From: DTU013 sp964512095
GTDB lineage: Bacteria; Bacillota; Clostridia; Acetivibrionales; DTU013
Assembly: GCA_964512095.1 (NCBI GenBank)
Contig: CAZEIH010000067.1
Location: 1-10,308, forward strand
Direction: 5' to 3'
DNA length: 10,308 bases
Shown piece after piece: positions 1-6,143 of the stretch (positions are counted from its first letter, which is position 1; each line of letters starts with the position of its first letter). A program made the position numbers and the translations under genes. Under the pieces are notes generated by a model. The model worked only from the letters and a program-made list of their open reading frames with translations, made no database searches and was not told the origin of the DNA.

Positions 1-87
1 CTTTCTCTCGACTTTCTCTCGACTTTCTCTCGACTTTCTCTCGACTTTCTCTCGACTTTCTCACACTTTTTACACGCTTTCTCACAG
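1..87. repeat. 11-bp tandem repeat at the left edge
   Basis: Five perfect head-to-tail copies of the 11-mer CTTTCTCTCGA fill 1-55. They are followed by decaying copies (CTTTCTCACAC, a shorter TTTTTACACG, then CTTTCTCACAG) to about 87. The top strand is almost purely pyrimidine in the perfect part. The array probably extends left beyond the window. It ends about 100 bp before the first gene, so it lies in the upstream region of the ABC exporter operon. No protein is supported here. It is one of several simple tandem arrays in the gaps of this window. Confidence 0.9.
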
Positions 88-188
88 TCATTAATGCCAC
101 TACAGTTAACTATATCTATTTTTTATGTTGATTGCATTAGGAATTGGTGGTAAAATCATGAATAATATGGGAATACAGCGAGGCTTGT

Positions 189-992
189 ATGGGTAAATTC
201 ACCGAATCAATGAAAGTTTCCTTCAAGCAGCTGTTCGTATACAGATGGACCTTTGCCATGTCTGTTTTAACGCAGCCTATACTTCTGATACTCAATCTTG
301 TACTGTTCACAAGTATTTATTCATATAGTAATGCCACTGCAATAAAGGGCTACAGCCTAGAGCAGATGGTATGGTATTCCGTTTCCCTAAATATCGTTAA
401 TGCCTTCATTTGGAACAGTATTGCATATGATCTCTCCCATGATATAATCTCAGGGGATTTTACAATACATCTTCTAAGGCCCTATCCTTACTTCCGTTTC
501 AAGCTGGCAGAAACGGCTGCATCTAGGATCATTGCACAGATAATGGACTTCCTTCCCGGTATGGTAATATACAGCTTGATATTGTTCCCGACGTTTCTGA
601 CCCCGTTGTCATTTTTAAGGTATATACCGGTGGCAATCCTTGCCGCCCTTGTTAATTATCTGTTTTCCTTCATACTCGGTTTGACAGCCATGTCACTCAA
701 GAAAAACACATCAATCCTATGGCTCAATGATCTGTTCATCTACATAGCCGGTGGTGCGATACTGCCAATGGAATTTTATCCTGAACTACTCAACAAAATA
801 CTGAGCTTTTTTCCGTTCAAATATATATATTACTGGCCAATCCAGTTCTTCTTAAATAAAGAGACAGTACAGCCGCCACTTATGTTTGCTAAGATCATTC
901 TTATGGAGCTGTTCTGGATAGTCACGCTGTATGTAATTTGTAAAATAATGTGGAAAGCGACAACTAAGAAGTTTTGCTCTGCCGGAGGTTAA
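189..992 (+). CDS. ABC-2 type exporter permease subunit, COG4587-like
   Basis: A 267-aa integral membrane protein with about six hydrophobic segments (roughly residues 20-44, 58-80, 113-133, 144-167, 182-197, 233-254). After the second segment comes the ISGDFTIHLLRPYPY stretch (about 87-101). This gene family and its partner permease have such a glycine...LLRP loop, thought to lie on the cytoplasmic side. It should form half of the membrane channel with the next gene, powered by the ATPase encoded third; the substrate is unknown. The start is fixed: an in-frame stop lies at 159-161, no other start codon intervenes, and GAGG at 180-183 sits 5 nt before the ATG. The last residues, SAGG, are encoded by bases that also form the GGAGG ribosome site of the next gene. 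It is followed after 3 nt by the second permease. Family assignment rests on motif and gene context. Confidence 0.88.
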   Translation: MGKFTESMKVSFKQLFVYRWTFAMSVLTQPILLILNLVLFTSIYSYSNATAIKGYSLEQMVWYSVSLNIVNAFIWNSIAYDLSHDIISGDFTIHLLRPYPYFRFKLAETAASRIIAQIMDFLPGMVIYSLILFPTFLTPLSFLRYIPVAILAALVNYLFSFILGLTAMSLKKNTSILWLNDLFIYIAGGAILPMEFYPELLNKILSFFPFKYIYYWPIQFFLNKETVQPPLMFAKIILMELFWIVTLYVICKIMWKATTKKFCSAGG

Positions 993-995
993 GGA

Positions 996-1790
996 ATGAA
1001 AAAAATACTCAGACTATTCGGCTTGTTTATATTGAATAGTAAGCTAAATATTGCAAGGCAAATGGAGTATAGGTTTAACTTTGTAATGATATCCTTCATT
1101 TCGCTAATTTTCTCAGCTACAGGCCCCATAGTCCAATACCTGCTCTTTACACAGACAAAGGGGTTTCCGGGCTGGACACTGGATCAGATTATACTGTTCC
1201 AGGGAGTTTTGCTGATTGTTTTAGGGATGAGAGGAACGCTTTTTGGTGAACTCGAATGGTTCATCAGAAATCTTATACGAAAAGGCGAGCTTGATAGATT
1301 GCTTTTGAAGCCCTACCCTCCCATCGGCATTATCCTATCTAGCGGCTTCAGTCTCAACAGCGTGGGCTCGGTACTAGGCGGTATAGTCATCGTAGTCTAT
1401 TCTATCGCAAAGCTTGAACTGCAAATAGGCCTGGCTCAGTGGGCGTTATTCCTGGTTTTCATAGTAGCGGGGATAGTGCTCTTCATGGCACTAGAGGTGT
1501 TATTCTCATGCATGGTAGTTATTGTTGTACAACTCGGAAGACTGAACGAAATCTTTGATAGTCTTTCAAGGTTTGGTGAATATCCCGTAGACATATATTC
1601 TAATGTGGTGCGACTTGTATTTTCAACAGCCGTTCCATTTGCCGTGTGGGCATTCATACCTTCAAAGCTATTGCTTGGAGTATTAGAAACAAGTTATGCC
1701 TGGAGCTTTATTTTCAGTAATTTGTTTTTCCTTGGCAGCCTACAGTTATGGAATCTATGTCTTAAAAAGTATACAAGCGCAGGGGGTTAA
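996..1790 (+). CDS. ABC-2 type exporter permease subunit, COG3694-like
   Basis: A 264-aa membrane protein with about six hydrophobic segments (about 28-52, 62-80, 115-138, 146-178, 205-222, 236-254). The loop RKGELDRLLLKPYPP (95-109) parallels the ISGDFTIHLLRPYPY loop of its neighbour. The FGEYPVDIYSNVVR stretch (193-206), leading into a hydrophobic segment, is typical of the COG3694 permeases. It is the second, non-identical half of the channel. GGAGG at 984-988, inside the end of the previous gene, lies 7 nt before the ATG, so translation is probably coupled. Its own 3' end codes for SAGG and supplies an AGGGGG ribosome site for the ATPase gene, which starts 2 nt after its stop. The transported molecule cannot be read from the sequence. 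Confidence 0.88.
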   Translation: MKKILRLFGLFILNSKLNIARQMEYRFNFVMISFISLIFSATGPIVQYLLFTQTKGFPGWTLDQIILFQGVLLIVLGMRGTLFGELEWFIRNLIRKGELDRLLLKPYPPIGIILSSGFSLNSVGSVLGGIVIVVYSIAKLELQIGLAQWALFLVFIVAGIVLFMALEVLFSCMVVIVVQLGRLNEIFDSLSRFGEYPVDIYSNVVRLVFSTAVPFAVWAFIPSKLLLGVLETSYAWSFIFSNLFFLGSLQLWNLCLKKYTSAGG

Positions 1791-1792
1791 CA

Positions 1793-2821
1793 ATGAAGAA
1801 AAATGAGAGTGTTAATATGTCAGATAATATCGAAAAATCAAGCGATAACATAATAACGGTAAAGGATCTGAAAAAGACCTTCAAAATCCGTCAAAGAGAT
1901 AAGTCGGGAATGCTTTCATCTCTTAAGTCGTTAGTTGCACCCAACACCGTATATATGGATGCCGTGAAGGATATTAACCTTACTGTGAAAAAAGGCGAGA
2001 TTCGCGGATTGATTGGTCCTAATGGAGCAGGAAAATCCACGACTATAAAAATCCTGTCAGGTATCCTATTTCCCACGGCAGGCTTCGTTGATGTACAAGG
2101 CTACACCCCTTGGACTCAGAGAGAAGACCTTGTGAAGAGGATTGGAGTAGTTCTGGGACAAAAATCCCAGCTATGGTGGGATCTCCCTCCTATCGACGCT
2201 TTTGCTCTAAATAAGAAGATGTATGAAATACCTGATCAGCTTTATAAAGAGAACCTGGAATACTTCTCAAGCGTGCTGAAGATTGAAGAAGTTATTAAAA
2301 AGCCAGTTCGTCAGCTCTCTTTAGGCGAAAGAATGAAATGTGAGTTCGTAGCTGCAATGCTGCACCATCCACCGCTGGTTTTTCTAGATGAGCCAACCAT
2401 CGGCCTTGATATGATATCTAAGGAGGCCATCAGGACCTTCATAAAGGACGTGAATAAGAATAAGGGCATCACATTTATTGTAACGACTCATGATATGGGC
2501 GATATAGAGGACCTTTGTCGAAATGTGAGTATTATTAACAAAGGCACCATAGTGTATGATGACTCTATCGAAAGGCTTCACACATTTTTTGCTGACAAAA
2601 AGGTGATAGAACTGAAATTCTCAAGGGAGGTTACTCTTGATGAAATAGAGGGATTTGATGCTACGCTGTTTGATCCGTTTACAGCCAAAGTTGTCATCGA
2701 CGCCTCAAAGACCGATGTCAAAGCAGAGATTGCCACACTCCTGGGATTACTCCCTGTCAGAGACATAAATATAAACGGTATAAGCATAGAAGAGATTATT
2801 AAACAGATATATGAGCAATGA
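1793..2821 (+). CDS. ABC exporter ATP-binding subunit, COG4586-like
   Basis: A 342-aa soluble ATPase that should bind the cytoplasmic face of the two permeases encoded just upstream. The complete catalytic set is present: Walker A GPNGAGKST (75-83), Q-loop Q123 within GQKSQLWWDLP, signature LSLGE (175-179), Walker B LVFLDEPT (195-202) with catalytic E200, and switch histidine H233. The GQKSQLWWDLP variant of the Q-loop region is characteristic of this uncharacterised exporter group. About 45 residues between the first strand and Walker A, including the KIRQRDKSGMLSSLKSLV insertion, and a C-terminal domain from about 265 to 342 are also usual for it. The ATG at 1793 has AGGGGG (1781-1786) 6 nt upstream; an internal ATG at codon 9 is a less likely start. 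No obvious terminator follows. The sequence looks intact and functional. Confidence 0.92.
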   Translation: MKKNESVNMSDNIEKSSDNIITVKDLKKTFKIRQRDKSGMLSSLKSLVAPNTVYMDAVKDINLTVKKGEIRGLIGPNGAGKSTTIKILSGILFPTAGFVDVQGYTPWTQREDLVKRIGVVLGQKSQLWWDLPPIDAFALNKKMYEIPDQLYKENLEYFSSVLKIEEVIKKPVRQLSLGERMKCEFVAAMLHHPPLVFLDEPTIGLDMISKEAIRTFIKDVNKNKGITFIVTTHDMGDIEDLCRNVSIINKGTIVYDDSIERLHTFFADKKVIELKFSREVTLDEIEGFDATLFDPFTAKVVIDASKTDVKAEIATLLGLLPVRDININGISIEEIIKQIYEQ

Positions 2822-2909
2822 TGGCTGGATTAACATAGTTTATTGACACAATCTATTGATGTAGCGGATTGATACAGTGGATTGCCATATTCTCATGACT
2901 AATCCCGTA
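2822..2909. other. Convergent intergenic spacer with weak repeats
   Basis: This spacer lies between the exporter operon (+) and the hydrolase unit (-), so both transcripts end in or near it. From about 2841 to 2884 a degenerate 13-15 bp pattern around (T)ATTGA-N-GGA recurs three to four times. GCCATATT at 2884-2891 is matched by AATATGGC at 2912-2919, a perfect 8-bp inverted repeat with a 20-nt loop. Neither arm is followed by a T run on either strand, so it is not a canonical intrinsic terminator, although it is placed where one is expected. Confidence 0.35.
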
Positions 2910-3011
2910 TCAATATGGCCGGGCCTCCTCTGAACGGGTACACACCATCACGCCTGAAAGCTCCTGCGTTATTTCTATTTCGTTGTTCTCAAATGTAAAC
3001 CCAATTAGCAT
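2910..3011 (-). CDS. Possible 33-aa small protein overlapping the hydrolase stop
   Basis: A short reading frame not assigned to any family. Its ATG (3009-3011) overlaps the TAA of the hydrolase in the arrangement ATGCTAA, a common form of translational coupling. There is no Shine-Dalgarno of its own, so coupling would be needed. The predicted product begins MLIGFTFENNEIEI and ends CTRSEEARPY. It is mixed acidic and polar, with no signal peptide or membrane segment. The frame also stays open upstream of the ATG inside the hydrolase gene, so it could instead be the remnant of a longer gene, or chance. The composition looks protein-like, but the length is too small for confidence. Confidence 0.3.
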   Translation of the reverse strand: MLIGFTFENNEIEITQELSGVMVCTRSEEARPY

Positions 3012-4183
3012 GAGCTGAGGATAATGTTTCGCAGCTTTCTTACCAGTGGCGTTGTACCAGCATCAGTTTTCTGTATCATGAACAGGAATGTCAATTTATC
3101 AGCGGGGCAATTGCAAAAATAAACCCCCATCCACCCATCCCAGCCGTATTCACCTGGGCTACCAATATCGCCTGCTTTGCTGCAGTCAGTCATAACACGC
3201 ATCAGATTACCATAGCTGTGACCGCAAAGTGTAGCCCAAGTATCAAAGCCCTTCTGCTGCACAGCATTCAAGGTTCCAGAGGTCATGTATCTAACTGTCC
3301 TTGGCCGCAAAATCCTAACCCCGTCTAACTCGCCCTCATTCAATAGCATCTTAGCAAATCTGACATAATCATCAATAGTAGATACCAGGCCTGCACCTCC
3401 AGACTCAAACACAGGCTTTCTATCCATGTGGCTGATAATCCCCAGATTATTACCTGTATAAGGTATAAGTCCTCCCTTACCATCGTTCTCATATGCTTTA
3501 GCAAGCCGGTGTCTTGTCTCCTCCGGCACCCAAAAGCCTGTATCCCGCATTCCTAAGGGCTTAAATATCTCCTTCTCCAAAAACTCACTGAAGTTCATAC
3601 CACTAACCACTTCCACTACTGCCCCCAGAACATCCGCAGAAGTTCCATACTGCCAGTAAGATCCCGGCTGATAGGCAAGTGCACATTTCCCTAGATTATT
3701 CATAGCCTCCAACGTGCTCATTGGGTTCTCGCTGAAAAGTCTTTTATCGATTTCCCCAAACAGATCGCCCGTATCAAGACCTGCCCTGTCTTCACCTCCG
3801 TATACCAAACCGGAGGTCATCGCCAGTAGATCCTTTATGATCATTTCCCTTTCAACCGGCACAACAGTTCCATCGCCTTTTGCCACCACCTGGTCTTTGA
3901 AGCCCTCCAGGTATATGCTCACCGGTTCATACAGGTCTATCTTACCGCGTTCCAAAAGAATCATAACGGCAGCTGATGTGACAGGCTTGGTCATCGAATA
4001 GAGTCTGAAAATTGTATCTCTTCTTATCGGAACCCCATTTTCCATATCTGCATAGCCATCTTCATGGTAGAAAATTTCCTCACCTTTATGAATGACCAGC
4101 AAGTTCCCACCGGCAATGCCATTATTATCAATTTCTTCTCTTAGAGCTGCTCTTATCTGATCCGCTTGCGTTCTACTAATCAT
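3005..4183 (-). CDS. Serine hydrolase, class C beta-lactamase/esterase family
   Basis: A 392-aa protein of the AmpC/EstB (COG1680) superfamily. The nucleophile motif SMTK is at 63-66 (S63, K66), inside the usual FRLYSMTKPVTS context. The second motif is Y179-G-T, replacing the canonical YxN. The third is probably WDG at 348-350, in the sequence GEYGWDGWMG, where esterase-type members have WxG instead of the KTG of true beta-lactamases. This pattern favours an esterase or peptidase-like hydrolase over an antibiotic-resistance enzyme. There is no signal peptide, so it should be cytoplasmic. The length is normal and the C-terminus (TDAGTTPLVRKLRN) looks complete. AAGGAGA (4191-4197) lies 7 nt before the ATG. 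A repeat array with chained micro-ORFs lies immediately upstream. The natural substrate is unknown. Confidence 0.92.
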   Translation of the reverse strand: MISRTQADQIRAALREEIDNNGIAGGNLLVIHKGEEIFYHEDGYADMENGVPIRRDTIFRLYSMTKPVTSAAVMILLERGKIDLYEPVSIYLEGFKDQVVAKGDGTVVPVEREMIIKDLLAMTSGLVYGGEDRAGLDTGDLFGEIDKRLFSENPMSTLEAMNNLGKCALAYQPGSYWQYGTSADVLGAVVEVVSGMNFSEFLEKEIFKPLGMRDTGFWVPEETRHRLAKAYENDGKGGLIPYTGNNLGIISHMDRKPVFESGGAGLVSTIDDYVRFAKMLLNEGELDGVRILRPRTVRYMTSGTLNAVQQKGFDTWATLCGHSYGNLMRVMTDCSKAGDIGSPGEYGWDGWMGVYFCNCPADKLTFLFMIQKTDAGTTPLVRKLRNIILSSC

Positions 4184-4346
4184 ATCTGACTCTCCTTTTA
4201 AAATCGCTGCTCCACTTGCTCACATTTTCATGTAAAGGCAGTAATCACTACTCCACTTGCTCATATTTTCATGTATAGGTGGTAATCACTACTCCACTTG
4301 CTCATATTTTCAAGTAAAGGCGGTAATCACTACTCCACTTGCTCAT
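4176..4346 (-). other. Chain of four overlapping micro-ORFs leading into the hydrolase gene
   Basis: Read on the minus strand, each 41-bp repeat contains a tiny reading frame. Frame 1 (4302-4346) is MSKWSSDYRLYLKI, frame 2 (4261-4305) MSKWSSDYHLYMKI, frame 3 (4220-4264) MSKWSSDYCLYMKM. Frame 4 (4176-4223, GTG start) is MSKWSSDFKRRVRYD. Each stop overlaps the next start by 4 nt (ATGA or GTGA). Frame 4 runs through the hydrolase's ribosome site and overlaps the first 8 nt of its coding region. No Shine-Dalgarno precedes the micro-starts. A leader-peptide or coupling role is conjecture. A 41-bp period is 2 modulo 3, so any ATGA-containing repeat with that frame open would give this pattern, and chance is a real possibility. 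Confidence 0.3.
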
Positions 4347-4363
4347 ATTTTCAAGTAAAGGCT
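4210..4363. repeat. 41-bp tandem repeat, 3.75 copies
   Basis: Copies start at 4210, 4251, 4292 and 4333, each beginning CTCCACTTGCTCA and continuing with an AT-rich ATTTTCA core and GTAAAGGC. The last copy stops after about 30 bp. The copies differ at only a few positions. The array begins 27 bp upstream of the hydrolase start codon, so it must contain, or lie in, the promoter or leader of that gene. A spacing of 41 bp is close to four turns of B-DNA, so a protein bound to each copy would sit on the same face. There are no unique spacers between copies, so it is not a CRISPR array. Confidence 0.92.
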
Positions 4364-4619
4364 GGTGCTTCTAGTGTTTTGTGTAATTATTTCTATATTT
4401 AGATAACATAATGCTAGTATCGCGGTTTTATGTTGATTCAAAATTGCCTTTTGTAGCCTTTACTTGCATTTTTGAGCAGTTGATTACAATGCGTGGTGCA
4501 GACATTTGCTTGGACAGTCTATGCGACAAATCCGTGGCTTCGTCTATAAAACACTTGTGTATCTGGTAACACCTGTGGTACCGAAAATCATGCGTATTTT
4601 TTACAACAGTCTCTTACTT
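4364..4619. other. Non-coding stretch with an inverted partial copy of the 41-bp repeat
   Basis: No credible gene is seen. At 4456-4488 the plus strand reads GCCTTTACTTG followed by a GAGCA block and GTTGATTAC. This is a shortened, diverged copy of the 41-bp repeat in the opposite orientation, lacking about 8 bp in the middle. GCCTTTACTTG (4456-4466) is exactly complementary to 4352-4362 and 4311-4321, so a transcript across both could fold. A small imperfect hairpin (GGTAACAC / GTGGTACC) lies at 4565-4582. The stretch ends at the assembly gap. Confidence 0.5.
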
Positions 4620-4719
4620 NNNNNNNNNNNNNNNNNNNNNNNNNNNNNNNNNNNNNNNNNNNNNNNNNNNNNNNNNNNNNNNNNNNNNNNNNNNNNNNNN
4701 NNNNNNNNNNNNNNNNNNN
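4620..4719. other. Assembly gap, 100 N
   Basis: Exactly 100 consecutive N residues, the conventional filler length for a scaffold join of unknown size. The right flank goes straight into a perfect heptamer repeat, which is the likely reason assembly failed. The true amount of missing sequence cannot be known from the window, and the repeat array may be much longer than shown. Confidence 0.97.
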
Positions 4720-4782
<63 letters not shown>

Positions 4783-5079
4783 GCGTGTCTGCGTGCCTGC
4801 TGTCCGCTGTCCGCGTGTCCACGTGTCCGCTGTCTGCCGTCTGCTGTCGGCGTGTCGGCTGCCCGCGTGTCCGATATCCGCGTATCTGCGTGCCTGCGTG
4901 TCCGCTGTCTGCCGTCTGCTGTCCGCGTGTCGGCTGCCCGCGTGTCCGATATCCGCGTGCCTGCCGTCTGCCGTCTGCTGTCCGCGTGTCTGCGTGCCTG
5001 CGTGTTCGCTGTCTGCCGTCTGCTGTCCGCGTGTCGGCTGCCCGCGTGTCCGATATCCGCGTGTCCGCCTTTCCGTGTT
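4783..5079. repeat. GC-rich degenerate repeat array with three 62-bp blocks
   Basis: About 300 bp of strongly GC-rich sequence composed of short words of the type YGTCYG/CGTGTC. Embedded are three nearly identical 62-bp blocks at 4822-4883, 4897-4958 and 5001-5062. Each starts CGTGT(C/T)CGCTGTCTGCC and ends CGATATCCGCGT, and adjacent blocks differ at one base. The separators are 13 and 42 bp of the same kind of sequence, and a second shared word (GTCCGCGTGTCTGCGTGCCTG-like) occurs near 4780 and 4981. All three forward frames stay open for hundreds of bases because the sequence contains almost no TAA/TAG/TGA. The predicted Cys/Arg/Val-rich peptides are therefore artefacts. The array runs up to, and slightly into, the 3' end of the araC-type gene. 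Confidence 0.88.
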
Positions 5080-5892
5080 CTATGTGCTGTCCGTTTTAGG
5101 TTTTGCGGATTTTATTACTTCGGAGGGAGATACTCCGAAATGCTCCTTAAACACCTTACTGAAATAGTATATATCTGAAAAACCGCACTCCTCCGCCACC
5201 TCGCCTACACGATAAATGCCACTGTACAACATATTTTCAGCCTGGTTCAGCCTGATAAGGGTAAGGTATTGGCGGAAGGTCTGACCGGTTTCGCTTTTGA
5301 AAAAGTTTCCAAAATATAAAGGGCTGAGTTTTACCATCTTTGCCATTTCTGCAACTGACAGATCTTCATTATAATGGCCAATAACATGCTGTAATACCCT
5401 TTTTATACGCCTGTCAAAATTACACTGATACCCACTGTGGCATATCAGCTGGTAAAACCTCTGCAAAATAAGCATATATACCGCCCGAGCCTTAGCCTTG
5501 TAGCCTGGATCACGCAAAAGCCATGCAGCTGTAAGCTCCTGGTATAGAGCTACTATATCCTGCCGTACTCCCACATGTGTCACCGTCTTAAAGGGCAGTC
5601 CTATCTCCTTGCCTGAAAGAGTAAATATATTCCCATTAACAGAGTAACAATCAATTATATTACCGGAATCCGCGCTTGCTGACTCTCGACATCCCTTCGG
5701 AACGCAGATAAGATCACCTGCACTGACATTATAACACACGCCGTTTACGACATACTCAGCATGTCCTGATATAACGTAGGTGACATCAACAAAATCCGTA
5801 ACACGCTCTACAATTCCCCAATTAGGAGTGAATATTCTGTGATTATAGTATGATATGTCAACATTCAGATCATTGAAGTCACTTTCATTCAT
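5080..5892 (-). CDS. AraC-family transcriptional regulator, cupin plus double HTH
   Basis: A 270-aa DNA-binding regulator (residues counted from a GTG three codons upstream of the chosen ATG). Residues about 20-125 form an AraC-type cupin sensor domain (DVTYVISGHAEYVVNG, AGDLICVPKG). Residues about 165-265 carry the two helix-turn-helix motifs: LSVAEMAKMVKLSPLYFGNFF near 181-201 and VGEVAEECGFSDIYYFSKVF near 232-251. The second is the highly conserved AraC signature. The ATG at 5890-5892 is preferred because AGGTGA (5898-5903) lies 5 nt upstream. A GTG at 5899-5901 would overlap that ribosome site. It is divergent from the sugar transporter operon and most likely controls it. The final residues (KTDST) are encoded by DNA resembling the adjacent repeat array, as if the repeat had invaded the gene's 3' end. 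Confidence 0.92.
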   Translation of the reverse strand: MNESDFNDLNVDISYYNHRIFTPNWGIVERVTDFVDVTYVISGHAEYVVNGVCYNVSAGDLICVPKGCRESASADSGNIIDCYSVNGNIFTLSGKEIGLPFKTVTHVGVRQDIVALYQELTAAWLLRDPGYKAKARAVYMLILQRFYQLICHSGYQCNFDRRIKRVLQHVIGHYNEDLSVAEMAKMVKLSPLYFGNFFKSETGQTFRQYLTLIRLNQAENMLYSGIYRVGEVAEECGFSDIYYFSKVFKEHFGVSPSEVIKSAKPKTDST

Positions 5893-5897
5893 AAACG

Positions 5898-5903
5898 TCA
5901 CCT
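5898..5903 (-). promoter_or_regulatory. Shine-Dalgarno deciding the AraC-type start
   Basis: AGGTGA on the minus strand, 5 nt before the ATG at 5890-5892. A longer reading frame beginning at GTG 5899-5901 would place its start inside this site with almost no spacing, so the downstream ATG is the better call. Confidence 0.7.
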
Positions 5904-5926
5904 CATTTTGAGAATAACAGGTTTTC

Positions 5927-5955
5927 TATATAAAGGCAATAAGTACCTATGATAA
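5927..5955 (-). promoter_or_regulatory. Candidate promoter of the AraC-type gene
   Basis: On the minus strand TTATCA (5950-5955) and TATATA (5927-5932) are separated by 17 bp, and each matches the vegetative consensus at four of six positions. It would give a leader of roughly 25-30 nt before the ribosome site and ATG. The region is very AT-rich, so such matches arise easily. Confidence 0.3.
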
Positions 5956-6130
5956 TTACAAAATATATTAGCTTTCTCAATTGTATTCTTACATAAATAT
6001 GAATAAAATCTAAGCAAGAAATTAATTATTTATGTTTATTTTGTACAAATCTTATTATATATACTAAAGCGATACCATACAAGTTTTTATCATGGATTTA
6101 CTCCGGACAAAACCGGCTTATTACAATAAA
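5956..6130. promoter_or_regulatory. Divergent control region of the regulator and transporter operon
   Basis: This AT-rich segment separates the AraC-type gene from the transporter operon and should carry the operon's promoter and the regulator's binding sites. A perfect 10-bp palindrome TTTGTACAAA lies at 6040-6049. TATACT at 6060-6065 is a possible -10 element for the operon, but no good -35 lies at the right distance, as expected of an activator-dependent promoter. Two CCGG words (6103-6106 and 6113-6116) flank ACAAAA. No catabolite-response element was recognised. Confidence 0.4.
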
Positions 6131-6136
6131 GGAGGG
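6131..6136 (+). promoter_or_regulatory. Shine-Dalgarno for a TTG start
   Basis: GGAGGG placed 7 nt before TTG at 6144-6146. It supports the unusual TTG initiation codon of the first transporter permease. Confidence 0.75.
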
Positions 6137-6143
6137 AACAGCT

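Noticed and set aside
106..129. Promoter upstream of the exporter operon (TTAACT and TATGTT)
   Set aside because: The spacing is only 12 bp and the matches are weak; no better pair was found in 88-188.
158..196. 12-codon leader ORF (MNNMGIQRGLYG) with GGTGG upstream, overlapping the first exporter gene
   Set aside because: It is very short, and the exporter gene has its own GAGG site at proper spacing. There is no amino-acid bias or hairpin suggesting attenuation.
2884..2919. Terminator formed by GCCATATT / AATATGGC
   Set aside because: It has an AT-rich 8-bp stem with a 20-nt loop and no T run on either strand. Kept only as a note on the spacer.
4210..4363. CRISPR array
   Set aside because: The 41-bp copies are contiguous with no unique spacers, and there are no cas genes nearby.
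121..4439. Shared 13-nt word TTTTATGTTGATT at 121-133 and about 4427-4439
   Set aside because: It is an AT-rich word of a length that can recur by chance, and the flanks do not extend the match.
4822..5062. CRISPR-like arrangement of three 62-bp repeats with separators
   Set aside because: Separators are of unequal length (13 and 42 bp) and consist of the same repeat words, so they are not spacers.
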